Shown here: positions 1 to 8,551 of the stretch, piece by piece
Layout: the number at the start of each line of letters is the position of its first letter
How positions within the stretch are numbered: the stretch's first letter is position 1
Assembly (NCBI RefSeq): GCF_006542665.1
Contig: NZ_AP019735.1
Span: 1 to 64,000 of the forward strand
From: Alistipes communis
Lineage (GTDB): Bacteria; Bacteroidota; Bacteroidia; Bacteroidales; Rikenellaceae
Direction of reading: 5' to 3'
Length of the DNA: 64,000 bases
Program-made: the position numbers and the translations under genes
Notes under the pieces: generated by a model
Database searches by the model: none
What the model saw: only the letters and a program-made list of their open reading frames with translations
What the model was told of the DNA's origin: nothing

Positions 1-1
1 C

Positions 2-133
2 TGGCAGATGTCCTTCTCGTGGATTCCGTTCGGCGCCCACCGCAGCTGGAGCTTCAACATCGGCGTCAAGGCCGCATCGCTGGCCGACCTCAAATACGAC
101 AAGAGCCAGTCGATGTACGACAACATGTATTGA
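2..133 (+). CDS. C-terminal end of an unidentified protein (partial)
   Basis: An open frame runs in from the window edge and ends at a TGA at 131-133, giving the last 43 residues of a protein. The visible tail contains FNIGVKAASLADLKYD and ends DNMY. I do not recognise the family. The alternating polar and hydrophobic start of the tail would fit the last strand of a surface or outer-membrane protein, but that is only a guess. The rest of the gene lies outside the window. Confidence 0.55.
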   Translation, partial: WQMSFSWIPFGAHRSWSFNIGVKAASLADLKYDKSQSMYDNMY

Positions 134-223
134 TGCTCGGAGTATCGCCGGAAAACGTCCGGCTACCCTGAACCCGGCGGGGCGGGAAAGCGTTTCCCTG
201 CCCGATTTTCGGAATCTCGACTC

Positions 224-463
224 ATGCGGATCACGAAAAAGTCCACCACCTTCGTATTGTTTCTGGCCCTCGGTGCCGGTACGTCCTCCGCACAGGAGCC
301 TCCTCGCGGCGCCGTCTGCAACAGGGAAGCGGCCGTCACTTTCGGAAGAGATCGACGAACCGCTCCGGACTCATCCGCAACAGAGACGGGAACCTTCTTT
401 GCATACTGGCACAAATCCGGCTGCGATCGCTTAAAAAATGAAGGCCGGTCAAGCGATGCTTGA
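224..463 (+). CDS. Possible small secreted protein or degenerate gene start
   Basis: This frame of 79 residues begins with a convincing signal peptide: a basic start, a hydrophobic stretch FVLFLALGAG and a likely cleavage region SSAQ. The rest (two cysteines, many charged residues) has no recognisable fold. Its end runs into the terminator hairpin of the tRNA gene on the other strand, which argues against an intact gene. It could be the 5' remnant of a lost exported protein or a chance frame. I see no clear promoter in front of it. Confidence 0.25.
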   Translation: MRITKKSTTFVLFLALGAGTSSAQEPPRGAVCNREAAVTFGRDRRTAPDSSATETGTFFAYWHKSGCDRLKNEGRSSDA

Positions 464-471
464 CCGGCCTT
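431..471 (-). terminator. Intrinsic terminator of the tRNA-Gln gene
   Basis: A 14-bp perfect stem (441-454 with 458-471, loop of 3) is followed on the minus strand by CATTTTTTAA. It lies just 3' of the tRNA. Confidence 0.85.
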
Positions 472-475
472 CGAG

Positions 476-546
476 TTGAGCTACCCGGACTCGAACCAGG
501 AAAAACAGGACCAGAATCTGTTGTGTTACCATTACACCATAGCTCA
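476..546 (-). tRNA. tRNA-Gln, anticodon CTG
   Basis: On the minus strand a 71-base cloverleaf can be folded: a 7-bp acceptor TGAGCTA/TAGCTCA, a D arm with AATGGTAAC, a 7-base anticodon loop TTCTGGT with CTG at its centre, and a T arm with GGTTCGAGTCC. CCA is not encoded. The anticodon reads CAG codons. The last pair of the anticodon stem is an A/C mismatch. A promoter lies about 100 bases upstream and a strong terminator directly downstream, so the tRNA is a single-gene unit. Confidence 0.93.
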
Positions 547-646
547 ATGTCCCACGGAACCACCCGTTCTACGTGTCCGCCCCTTCCGGTCGGCCCGAAA
601 TCGTGCGACGCACGCTGCGATTGCCGTTCCCTCAGGTTTGGTGATG

Positions 647-677
647 CAAAAGTAGCACATAATTTTGCTTTGTGCAA
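647..677 (-). promoter_or_regulatory. Bacteroidetes-type promoter of tRNA-Gln
   Basis: On the minus strand TTG (675-677), 20 bases, then TACTTTTG (647-654). This matches the TTG-N19-21-TAnnTTTG consensus of the primary sigma factor in Bacteroidetes. Confidence 0.75.
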
Positions 678-772
678 GAAAAATCCGAAAAATTTTTCTA
701 ATTTTGTTTCCGCTCGTTTTCCTGCACACCGGAAACCGGACGATAGGAACCGCATTTTAGAACACCAACACG

Positions 773-1999
773 ATGAATACAAAAATCCGCCTGACCCTGA
801 TGAACTTCCTCCAGTACGCCGTCTGGGGGGCTTGGCTGATCTCACTGGGGGCCTACCTCGGCAACACGCTGAAATTCGACGGGCTGCAAATCGGCAGCTT
901 CTTCGCCACGATGGGAATCGCCTCGCTATTTATGCCGGCCGTCATGGGAATCATCGCTGACCGATGGATTCCGGCGCAACGTCTCTTGGGCCTCTGCCAT
1001 CTCTTCGCCGCAGGATTCATCACCCTCGCCGCCACCCGAACCGACTACAATTCGCTTTACACGCTCGTCCTGCTGAGCGTAATGTTCTATATGCCCACCA
1101 TCGCACTGTCCAATTCGGTCGCCTACAACGCCCTCGAAAAAGCAGGACTGGATACCGTAACCCACTTCCCGCCCATCCGCGTGTGGGGCACGGTCGGATT
1201 CATCTGTGCCATGTGGGTCGTCGATCTCGGAAAGATGGGCCTGAGTGCAACCCAACTCTACTTCTCGGCGACCTTGGGCCTCATATTGGGTCTCTACTCG
1301 TTCACGCTGCCGAACTGCCCGATCAACCGGTCGGGAGGCGGCAAGTCGATCGTCGATCTGCTCGGGCTGCGCGCCTTCGCCCTCTTCAAACAGCGCAAGA
1401 TGGCCATCTTCTTCATCTTCTCCATGCTGCTGGGCATGTCGTTGCAGATCACCAATGCCTTCGCCGACGGATACATCAAAAGTTTCGGCGACACGGGCAT
1501 CCACGGCGCCAAATATCTCGGCACCTTCGGCGTCGAACACTCCACGATCCTGATCTCGCTCTCGCAGATCTCGGAAACGCTCTGCATTCTGCTTATCCCA
1601 TTCTTTCTCAAACGGTTCGGCATCAAGCGCGTCATGCTGATCGCCATGTTCGCATGGGTATTGCGTTTTGCATTGCTTGGCGCCGGCAACCCCGGCCCGG
1701 GCGTCTGGATGTTCATTCTCTCGATGATCGTCTACGGCGTGGCGTTCGATTTCTTCAATATCTCCGGTTCGCTATTCGTCGAAAAGGAGACCTCGGCGGC
1801 AATCCGTTCGAGCGCACAAGGCGTATTCATGATCATGACCAACGGTCTGGGCGCGCTAATCGGCTCCTATCTCGCCGGATGGGTCGTCAACCACTACGGA
1901 TGGCCGCTTTCATGGTATCTGTTCGCAGGGTTCTCGCTCGTCGTAGCGATCGTATTTGCAGTCATATTCAAATACAAGCACGATCCGAACAGAATCTGA
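773..1999 (+). CDS. MFS transporter, nucleoside permease (NupG/XapB-like)
   Basis: A 408-residue polytopic inner-membrane protein with about 12 hydrophobic segments. The start LTLMNFLQYAVWGAWLISLG and the later GIIADRWIPAQRLLG are typical of the nucleoside:H+ symporter branch of the major facilitator superfamily. The expected role is proton-driven uptake of nucleosides; the substrate is inferred from the family. The ATG at 773 is the first in frame after the AT-rich leader. The gene is monocistronic: upstream is the divergent tRNA promoter, downstream a 21-bp stem separates it from the convergent nuclease gene. Confidence 0.82.
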   Translation: MNTKIRLTLMNFLQYAVWGAWLISLGAYLGNTLKFDGLQIGSFFATMGIASLFMPAVMGIIADRWIPAQRLLGLCHLFAAGFITLAATRTDYNSLYTLVLLSVMFYMPTIALSNSVAYNALEKAGLDTVTHFPPIRVWGTVGFICAMWVVDLGKMGLSATQLYFSATLGLILGLYSFTLPNCPINRSGGGKSIVDLLGLRAFALFKQRKMAIFFIFSMLLGMSLQITNAFADGYIKSFGDTGIHGAKYLGTFGVEHSTILISLSQISETLCILLIPFFLKRFGIKRVMLIAMFAWVLRFALLGAGNPGPGVWMFILSMIVYGVAFDFFNISGSLFVEKETSAAIRSSAQGVFMIMTNGLGALIGSYLAGWVVNHYGWPLSWYLFAGFSLVVAIVFAVIFKYKHDPNRI

Positions 2000-2014
2000 A
2001 ACGACACAAGCGAC

Positions 2015-2059
2015 CTATGAAGAGAGGAGAGCTGTCGGACAGCTCTCCTCTCTTCATAG
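2015..2059. terminator. Bidirectional terminator between convergent genes
   Basis: A perfect 21-bp inverted repeat (2015-2035 and 2039-2059, loop CGG) sits between the stop of the transporter and the stop of the nuclease gene, so it can end transcripts from both sides. Confidence 0.75.
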
Positions 2060-2072
2060 GCATCATTGGAAC

Positions 2073-2864
2073 CTACCGGTCGAACAGTGCGTTGAGCACC
2101 TTGGCCAGCCGATACCCCGACAGCACGAGCTGATACTCCGCGAACGGGGCGTGCGCATTGTAGAACTCCTGCCCCAGCTCGTCGCCGGGCTGCACCCAGT
2201 CGTAAATCTCGCGGCAGCGCCGCGCCGACTCCTCGAACCATTCGACGGGCGTCCCCTCCGTCATACGGGCGATCTCCTCGTCGGTGTAGTTGTCCAGCGC
2301 ATGACGGTAATCCTGGAATCCCCAGAACTTATGGCGGCTGTCGAGCAGCTGTCCGTCCCAGATCTTGTGGTAGTTGGTCTCGACGCCATGCAGCTTGACC
2401 GGAAATTTTCCAAGCGTCATGTTGTCGGGATAATAATAGACATGCGTCGGACAGTGCATGTCGCCGAGCAGATGCACCAGATATTTGATATGCACCAATA
2501 CCGTCGAGTCGTCGAGCTTGTCATATTCGGAGAGCAGCGCAATCGATTGTTCGACGGCCACGACGCAGTCGCCCTTCGCGCCCGACGCCTCGCGCACGGC
2601 CGGCGTACTGCGAAACTCCGCATCGACCGTTCCGGCGTGCCAGTGCGTCGTGAACTCATAGCCTTTCGAACGGCGCCACTCATCCATCCACGAGGCGTAG
2701 TAGACGATCGAACGGTGGTCGGTGTAGCGCATGATGTTGGCTCGGGCGCGCGGCGTAAGATGATGTTCGGCGATGCAGGCGATCGCCGCATGGCCGGCCA
2801 GCCCGAAGGCGCGTATCTCGCGCGCGGCCAGCAGGAGGAAAAGGATCAGGATAAATCTCTTCAT
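2073..2864 (-). CDS. S1/P1-family zinc nuclease, exported
   Basis: A 263-residue secreted phospholipase C/P1-type nuclease. The family cleaves single-stranded nucleic acids or 3'-nucleotides with three zinc ions. After a signal peptide (about residues 1-19) the mature protein would start FGLAGH. In S1/P1 enzymes the N-terminal residue (usually Trp) and the nearby His bind zinc, so here Phe replaces Trp. Further ligand motifs are YASWMDEW, THWH, LVHLLGDMHCPTHV and NYHKIWD, in the family order. The likely job is periplasmic or outer-surface salvage of nucleic acids, which fits the nucleoside transporter on the other side of the shared terminator. Length is normal for the bacterial members. Confidence 0.88.
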   Translation of the reverse strand: MKRFILILFLLLAAREIRAFGLAGHAAIACIAEHHLTPRARANIMRYTDHRSIVYYASWMDEWRRSKGYEFTTHWHAGTVDAEFRSTPAVREASGAKGDCVVAVEQSIALLSEYDKLDDSTVLVHIKYLVHLLGDMHCPTHVYYYPDNMTLGKFPVKLHGVETNYHKIWDGQLLDSRHKFWGFQDYRHALDNYTDEEIARMTEGTPVEWFEESARRCREIYDWVQPGDELGQEFYNAHAPFAEYQLVLSGYRLAKVLNALFDR

Positions 2865-3342
2865 TCGTTCGGTTGTGTTTTTCGGAACACGTCACCGACG
2901 CGATCTCCGTCGGGCACGTATCCGGATGAATATTCGGTTCAAGGTAAGTCGCAGTCGTTCGTACTGCCGGACGAGCCGTCGGCACGGCCCTTTGTAATCG
3001 GTTCTACTCCATAGGCATTCGTATTTCGGTGGTTCGAAAGGAGAACTGCGGAGCGGATCGGGCATTCCATACGCCGCCTCCGCAACCGCCCTCACTATTA
3101 AGAATAACACCTCCGCGGCGAAATACCCTATCGGAAATGAAAAAATATGCTCGGCCGCAATTTATCCCGACCCCGATTCCTGCCGACCGGCGACACGACG
3201 GACGATGCCGGCAGGAAAGCCGCCGCCCCATGCAGCAAACCGCGCTTCGCCCCGACCCTGCACGCTGCCGGCCGACGGCAACGAAGCGCAGATGCGCCGG
3301 AAGCGAAGGGGTTTCACTGCGGATAACCGTCACATTCGTCCC
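2865..3342. other. Gene-free stretch
   Basis: About 480 bases between the nuclease start and the terminator of the M3 peptidase. The open frames that cross it are low-complexity and arginine/proline rich, with no signal peptide or known motif. It must contain the nuclease promoter on the minus strand, but I find no good -7 box there. Confidence 0.5.
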
Positions 3343-3392
3343 GCCCCTCCCAAAAAACGAAACGGAGCCGAACCCCGCAGGATTCGGCTCCG
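3343..3392 (-). terminator. Intrinsic terminator of the M3 peptidase operon
   Basis: A 10-bp stem CGGAGCCGAA/TTCGGCTCCG (3363-3372, 3383-3392) is followed on the minus strand by TTTCGTTTTTT, just downstream of the second peptidase gene. Confidence 0.75.
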
Positions 3393-3413
3393 CCTCATCC
3401 GGACGCCGCCGGA

Positions 3414-5537
3414 TCACTTCGTCAGTCCCATCTTCTCGATGAGCGCCTTCGTCTCGGGCTTGTGGCCGCGGAAGGCGACATAGAGTTTCATCGGATGCTC
3501 GTGCCCGCCCTGCGTGAGGATGTGCTTGCGGAAGGCATCGGCCGCCGGCCCGCCCAGAATGCTGCCCGTCTCCTCGAACGCCTTGAAGGCGTCGGCTTCC
3601 AACACCTCGGCCCACTTGTAACCGTAGTATCCGGCCGCATAGCCGCCGGAGAAAATATGAGTGAAGGCGGGATTCATCGCCGTACCGTCCACGACAGGCA
3701 ACACCTGCGCAGGTGCCATCGACTGCTTCTCGAAGGCCTCGACATCGCCCGTGAACGGTTCTTTGAGCGTGTGCCATGCCATATCGGTCATACCGAACGA
3801 CAGCTGACGCACATTGGCGTAAGCGGCCAGATAGTTCTTCGCGGCGACGATCTTCTCGACCAGTTCGGCGGGCATCTTCTCACCCGTCTCGTAGTGCTCG
3901 GCCCACAGGTCGAGCCACTGCTTTTCGGTGGCCCAGTTCTCCATGATCTGCGACGGCAGCTCCACGAAATCGCGGTAGACGCTCGTCCCGTTCAGCGACT
4001 CGTACTCGCCCTGGCCCAACATGCCGTGCAGCGAATGGCCGAACTCGTGGAGGAAGGTGTTCACCTCGTCGAAGGTCAGCAGCGAAGGTTTCGTCTCGGT
4101 CGGCTTGGTGAAGTTCATCACCAGCGACACCAGCGGGCGCGTCTCGACGCCCTCTACCACCTTCGAACCGCGGAACTCGGTCATCCACGCACCGGCGCGC
4201 TTCGACGCACGCGGGAAAAAGTCGAGGTAGAGCACCGCTACGAAGTCGCCCTTCGCGTCGGTCACTTCGTAGGCCGTCACGTCGGGATGATAGACGGCGA
4301 TGTCGTCGCGCTTGGCGAAATTCAGCCCATAGAGCTTGTTGGCCAGCAGGAAGACCCCTTTTTTCACCTTCTCCAATTCGAAGTAGGGCTTCACCTGCTC
4401 GTCGCTCAGCGCATACTTCTCGTTCTTGTACTTCTCGGCGTAGTACGACCAATCCCACGGCATCACATCGCCCTCGAAGCCCTGCGCATGGGCATAGTCG
4501 TTGATCATCGCATAGTCGGCCCGCGCATAGTCGATCGTCTCGTCGAGCAACTCCTGCAAGAAGGCGTTCACCGTAGCAGTATTCTCGGCCATGCGCTCTT
4601 CGAGCACATAGTCGGCGTAGGTTTCATATCCCAGCAGACCTGCGATCTGGCGGCGCAGATCGACGATGCGGCGGATATTCTCGCAATTGTCGAACTCGCC
4701 GCCCAGCGCACGCGCATTCGACGCCCGCCACAGCTGCTCCTTCGCCTCGCGGTCCGACGAATAGGTCATGAAGGGGACGTAGCTCGGATACTGCAACGTC
4801 ACCGTCCAACCCTTCTCGCCGCGCGCCTTGGCGTCGGCCGCCAGCCCCTCTTTCACGAAGTCGGGCAGCTCTTCGACCCGCTCGGGATCGGTGATGTTGA
4901 GCGTGAAGGCGTTGGTCGCAGCCAGCGAATTCTGGCCGAATTTGAGCGTCATCTCTCCCAACTCGGTCGTATATTGCCGGTAGAGCTCCTGCTTGTCGGC
5001 CGGAAGCGCCGCACCGTTGCGGGCGAAGCTCTTGTAGGTCTTCTCCAACAGCCGTTTGTCCTCCTTCGAAAGGAACCAGCCGGGATTCTCGTAGACGGCC
5101 TTCACACGGGCGAAGAGCGCCGGATCGAGCGCGATGTCGTTGCTCAGCGCCGTCAGCTTGGGCTGCACGTCGAGCGCGATGCGCTGCATCTCGTCGTTGG
5201 AATCGGCTTCGAGCAGGTTGTAGAACAACCCTTCGATTCGGGAAAGCAGTTCGCCGGAACGTTCCAGAGCGACGATCGTATTGTGGAACGAAGGCTTGGC
5301 GGGATTCTTCACGATGGCCTCGATCTCGGCCCGCTGTACGGCGATGGCCGCATCGAACGCCGGTTCGTAATCTTTCAGTTCGATCCGCTCGAACGGGGGC
5401 GTGGCATAGGGCGTCTCCCACTCCGCGAGCAGCGGATTCGAGGTATCGATCTCGGGCAGGTCGGCCACGGGCATCGTGCGATCGGCACACCCTGCGACCA
5501 GAAGCGTCAGTGACATAAACGACAGAATTTTTTTCAT
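3414..5537 (-). CDS. M3-family metallopeptidase lipoprotein (peptidyl-dipeptidase Dcp-like)
   Basis: A 707-residue zinc peptidase of the oligopeptidase/Dcp family. Members remove dipeptides from, or trim, short peptides. The zinc motif HEFGH is at residues 497-501 inside NTFLHEFGHSLHGML, and the C-terminal substrate loop FSGGYAAGYYGYKW is present. The start carries a lipobox, LLVAGC, so the mature protein is a lipoprotein of the periplasm or outer membrane rather than cytoplasmic like E. coli Dcp. It is the second gene of a two-gene operon with a paralogue 10 bases upstream and ends at a good terminator. Role: digestion of imported oligopeptides. Confidence 0.93.
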   Translation of the reverse strand: MKKILSFMSLTLLVAGCADRTMPVADLPEIDTSNPLLAEWETPYATPPFERIELKDYEPAFDAAIAVQRAEIEAIVKNPAKPSFHNTIVALERSGELLSRIEGLFYNLLEADSNDEMQRIALDVQPKLTALSNDIALDPALFARVKAVYENPGWFLSKEDKRLLEKTYKSFARNGAALPADKQELYRQYTTELGEMTLKFGQNSLAATNAFTLNITDPERVEELPDFVKEGLAADAKARGEKGWTVTLQYPSYVPFMTYSSDREAKEQLWRASNARALGGEFDNCENIRRIVDLRRQIAGLLGYETYADYVLEERMAENTATVNAFLQELLDETIDYARADYAMINDYAHAQGFEGDVMPWDWSYYAEKYKNEKYALSDEQVKPYFELEKVKKGVFLLANKLYGLNFAKRDDIAVYHPDVTAYEVTDAKGDFVAVLYLDFFPRASKRAGAWMTEFRGSKVVEGVETRPLVSLVMNFTKPTETKPSLLTFDEVNTFLHEFGHSLHGMLGQGEYESLNGTSVYRDFVELPSQIMENWATEKQWLDLWAEHYETGEKMPAELVEKIVAAKNYLAAYANVRQLSFGMTDMAWHTLKEPFTGDVEAFEKQSMAPAQVLPVVDGTAMNPAFTHIFSGGYAAGYYGYKWAEVLEADAFKAFEETGSILGGPAADAFRKHILTQGGHEHPMKLYVAFRGHKPETKALIEKMGLTK

Positions 5538-5547
5538 TGTAACGTAC

Positions 5548-7770
5548 TTATTTGAGGTTTTCTTGCTTATCGCGCAATTCGAGCAGGTTCGCCGGCGGCA
5601 TGAGCTGCCGCTCCGCAGCCGGACGGACGACCGCCAGCGAGTCGGTTTCGGACTCCGGCTCCACCCAGAATCCGCAGGCCTTCAACAACGGCGCCTTGTC
5701 GGGATCCTGACCGCGGAAATCGCGGTAGAGCGTCATGCCGTCGGCCTCGCCGCCGCGGCTGAGCAGCTTCTCGCGAAAAGCGCGGGCGATCTTGCGGTTG
5801 AAGATGTCGCCGCTCTGACGGAACGCCTCGTAGGCATCCTTGTCGAGCACCTGCGCCCAAATATAGAAATAGTATCCCGCCGAATAGCCGCCGTCGAAAA
5901 TATGGCTGAAATAGGGGTAGCGGTAACGCGGTTCGATCTGCGGGATCAGCCCCCGTTTCGCGTAAAGCGCTTCGCGTTCGAAGGCATTGACGTCGAACGG
6001 CGCATACTCCCGCTGCGAATGGATGTCCATGTCCGACAGGGCGGCGGCCAGCAGCTCGGTCATCTCGAATCCCTGGTTGAACTGCGCGCTGCGACGGATC
6101 TTCCGCACGAGCGATTCCGGAATCTTGTCGTTGGTGCGGTAGTGCAGCGCATATTGTTCCAGCATCTCGGGTTCGGTGGCCCAGTTCTCCATCACCTGCG
6201 ACGGCAGCTCCACGAAATCGCCCTCGACGTCGGCCAGCCCGCGGTACTCCACCTTGCGGAACAGGCTGTGCAGCGCATGGCCGAATTCATGGAAGAGGGT
6301 CTTCGTCTCGTCGAGATTGAGCAGCGTCGGCGTCGAACGGGTCGGACGGGCATAGTTGGTCACCACCCCTACGACGGGCGCCACGCGCTCGCCGTTCTCG
6401 TAATACTGTTCGGTAAAGTTCCCGCACCACGCTCCGCCGCTCTTGCCCTCGCGCACGTAGTAGTCGAAGTAGAGTACGCCCAAATGGCTCTCGTCCTCGT
6501 CGAGCACTTCGTAGACCAGGCAGTCGGGATTGTAGAGCGGTGCGACGATCGGCCGGAAGGTGATACCGTAGAGCCTGTTGGCCAGAAAGAAGATGCCGCC
6601 CTGCACGTTTTCGAGCGTGAAATAGGGGCGCAGCGCCTCGTCGTCGAGCGCGTAGTCGCGGCGGCGCACCTTCTCGGCATAGTACCACCAGTCCCACGGC
6701 TCGAAGGTCGCATCGGGGTGGTCGGCGCGCAACATCTCTTCCATAGCCGCCAGCTCCTCCTTCGCCCGATCGAGCGCCGGCGTCCATATCTCGTCCAGCA
6801 ACGCATAGACCGCAGCGGGCGTCGCGGCCATCTGGTCGGCAGTCACGTAGTCGGCGTAGGAGTCGTACCCCAACAGGTGCGCCTTCTCGGTGCGCAGACG
6901 GATGTAGTCGTTCACCAGCGCCTTGTTGTCGTATTCGTCGCCATGGTTGCAGCGGTCGAGGTAGGCGGTGTAGAGCTCCTCGCGCAGTTTGCGGTCCTTG
7001 GCATAGCTCAGGAAGGGCAGCATACTGGGTTTGTGGAGCGTGAAAAGATAGGATTTGTCGCCGAGTCCCGCAGCCTGCGCCTTCTCCCGCGCCGCTTCGC
7101 GCACGGCGTTGGGCAGCCCCTCCAAGCGGTCGGCCGTCAGCTCCAACCCGAACGCATCGTTCTCGTGGAGCAGGTTGTTGCCGTACTTCACCGACAGCCG
7201 CGACAAGTCGCCGTTGATCTCTTTGAGCCGGCGCTTGCCCGCCTCGTCCAGCAGGGCGCCCGACCGGACGAACCGGCGGTAGAGCTTCTCCGTCAACCGC
7301 CGCTGCTCGGCCGTGAGCGGCAGCGCCTCGCGCCGGTCGTAGACAGCCTTGATCCGCCCGAACAGCCGTTCGTTCATGCGGATCTCGTCGGCATGGGCCG
7401 CCAGCAGCGGCATCGCCTCCTGCTCGACGGCCTGCATCTCGGGCGTCGCGTCCGAAGCGGCCAGCATCTCGAAGATCAGCGACGTGCGCTGCAACATCCG
7501 CCCCGAGGCATCGTAGGCCGCGATCGTATTCTCGAAGGTCGGTTCGTCCGACGTGCCGACGATCGCGTCGATCTCGGCGTTATGGAGCGACATCCCCCGC
7601 TCGAAGGCCGGCAGGAAATGTTCGGGCCGTATCCGGTCGAAAGGCGGTACGCCGTAGGGCGTCGTCCACTCCTCGAAAAAGGGGTTGGCCGTTTCGACCT
7701 TCTTTTTCTGACAGGCGGCAAGCGACATGATAATAAAATAAATTAATAACAATCGTCCTAAACGTCCCAT
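5548..7770 (-). CDS. M3-family metallopeptidase lipoprotein, paralogue
   Basis: The second M3 peptidase, 740 residues from the start I prefer. HEFGH is at about residues 494-498, and FDGGYSAGYYFYIW matches the C-terminal loop of its neighbour. The frame is open to 7800, but that start would lie inside the promoter; the Met at 7770 gives a short leader and a clean lipoprotein signal (LLLIYFIIMSLAAC). The N-terminal region TPYGVPPFDRIRPEHFLPAF aligns with TPYATPPFERIELKDYEPAF of the downstream gene, so the pair is an old tandem duplication. The C-terminus has an extra tail of about 35 residues. Likely a periplasmic oligopeptidase. Confidence 0.9.
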   Translation of the reverse strand: MGRLGRLLLIYFIIMSLAACQKKKVETANPFFEEWTTPYGVPPFDRIRPEHFLPAFERGMSLHNAEIDAIVGTSDEPTFENTIAAYDASGRMLQRTSLIFEMLAASDATPEMQAVEQEAMPLLAAHADEIRMNERLFGRIKAVYDRREALPLTAEQRRLTEKLYRRFVRSGALLDEAGKRRLKEINGDLSRLSVKYGNNLLHENDAFGLELTADRLEGLPNAVREAAREKAQAAGLGDKSYLFTLHKPSMLPFLSYAKDRKLREELYTAYLDRCNHGDEYDNKALVNDYIRLRTEKAHLLGYDSYADYVTADQMAATPAAVYALLDEIWTPALDRAKEELAAMEEMLRADHPDATFEPWDWWYYAEKVRRRDYALDDEALRPYFTLENVQGGIFFLANRLYGITFRPIVAPLYNPDCLVYEVLDEDESHLGVLYFDYYVREGKSGGAWCGNFTEQYYENGERVAPVVGVVTNYARPTRSTPTLLNLDETKTLFHEFGHALHSLFRKVEYRGLADVEGDFVELPSQVMENWATEPEMLEQYALHYRTNDKIPESLVRKIRRSAQFNQGFEMTELLAAALSDMDIHSQREYAPFDVNAFEREALYAKRGLIPQIEPRYRYPYFSHIFDGGYSAGYYFYIWAQVLDKDAYEAFRQSGDIFNRKIARAFREKLLSRGGEADGMTLYRDFRGQDPDKAPLLKACGFWVEPESETDSLAVVRPAAERQLMPPANLLELRDKQENLK

Positions 7771-7789
7771 TCGATTGGCAATCTTTTTA

Positions 7790-7828
7790 TAACTTTGCAA
7801 AGTTAAAAATTATTACAGAGCCATGCAA
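7790..7828 (-). promoter_or_regulatory. Promoter of the M3 operon, overlapping a 16-bp palindrome and the rsmE start
   Basis: On the minus strand TTG (7826-7828), 20 bases, TAACTTTG (7798-7805). The -7 box is half of a perfect palindrome TAACTTTGCAAAGTTA (7790-7805) whose other half is a -7 box for the plus strand (7790-7797), facing rsmE. The plus-strand copy has no good -33 element at the usual distance. The -33 of the minus promoter lies in the first codons of rsmE, so the two directions may compete. Confidence 0.75.
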
Positions 7829-8548
7829 CTATTTTACGCACCCGACCTTACGACGCCCCGCTATACGTTGGGCGAAGAGGAGTCGAAGCATTGCATCCGC
7901 GTACTGCGGCTCCGACGGGGCGACACGCTCCATCTGACCGACGGGCGCGGAACGCTCTACCGGTGCGAAATCGCCGAGGAGGACGCCCGGCGCTGCACGG
8001 TGCGCGTCGTGGAGCGCTTCCCCGACTACGAACGGATGCCCTACCGCCTGACGATGGCCGTGGCGCCGACCAAGAATATCGAACGCTTCGAGTGGTTCCT
8101 CGAAAAGGCGACCGAGGTGGGCGTGAGCGAGATCGTCCCGCTCCTATGCGAACGTTCGGAGCGGCGTGCGCTCAAAATCGAACGTGCCGAGCGGGTCGTC
8201 GTTTCGGCCATGAAGCAGTCGCTCAAAGCTTTCTGTCCCGCGCTGCGTCCGCTCACCCCGCTGGACGACCTGCTCGCCGAGCCGTTCGACGGGCGGCGGC
8301 TGATCGCCCACTGCGACGCGCCCCGTATGGAAAAACGCCATCTGTTCGACACGCTCCGCCCGCACGAAAACCTGCTGGTGCTCATCGGCCCCGAAGGCGA
8401 CTTCTCGCCCGCTGAAATCGATGCCGCGCTGAGGGCGGGCTTCGAGGAGATCACCCTCGGCCGGCAACGGCTGCGCACCGAAACGGCCGCCGTCGTGGCG
8501 ACGGTCATGGCTGCCACACGCAATCACACACCCGACCAAACCGCATAA
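7823..8548 (+). CDS. rsmE: 16S rRNA (uracil1498-N3)-methyltransferase
   Basis: A 241-residue SPOUT-class methyltransferase that methylates U1498 in the decoding region of 16S rRNA. The N-terminal PUA-like part has the family's HCIRVLRLRRGD, and the C-terminal knotted SAM-binding part has LVLIGPEGDFSPAEI and LGRQRLRTETA, both diagnostic. The ATG at 7823 follows a short leader from the palindromic promoter region. Only 3 bases separate its stop from hyfB, so rsmE appears to be the first gene of the Ehr-complex operon. Confidence 0.95.
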   Translation: MQLFYAPDLTTPRYTLGEEESKHCIRVLRLRRGDTLHLTDGRGTLYRCEIAEEDARRCTVRVVERFPDYERMPYRLTMAVAPTKNIERFEWFLEKATEVGVSEIVPLLCERSERRALKIERAERVVVSAMKQSLKAFCPALRPLTPLDDLLAEPFDGRRLIAHCDAPRMEKRHLFDTLRPHENLLVLIGPEGDFSPAEIDAALRAGFEEITLGRQRLRTETAAVVATVMAATRNHTPDQTA

Positions 8549-8551
8549 ATC

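Noticed and set aside
3462..7746. Two long plus-strand frames opposite the M3 peptidases
   Set aside because: Shadows in high-GC DNA; the minus-strand proteins have zinc motifs and lipoprotein signals.
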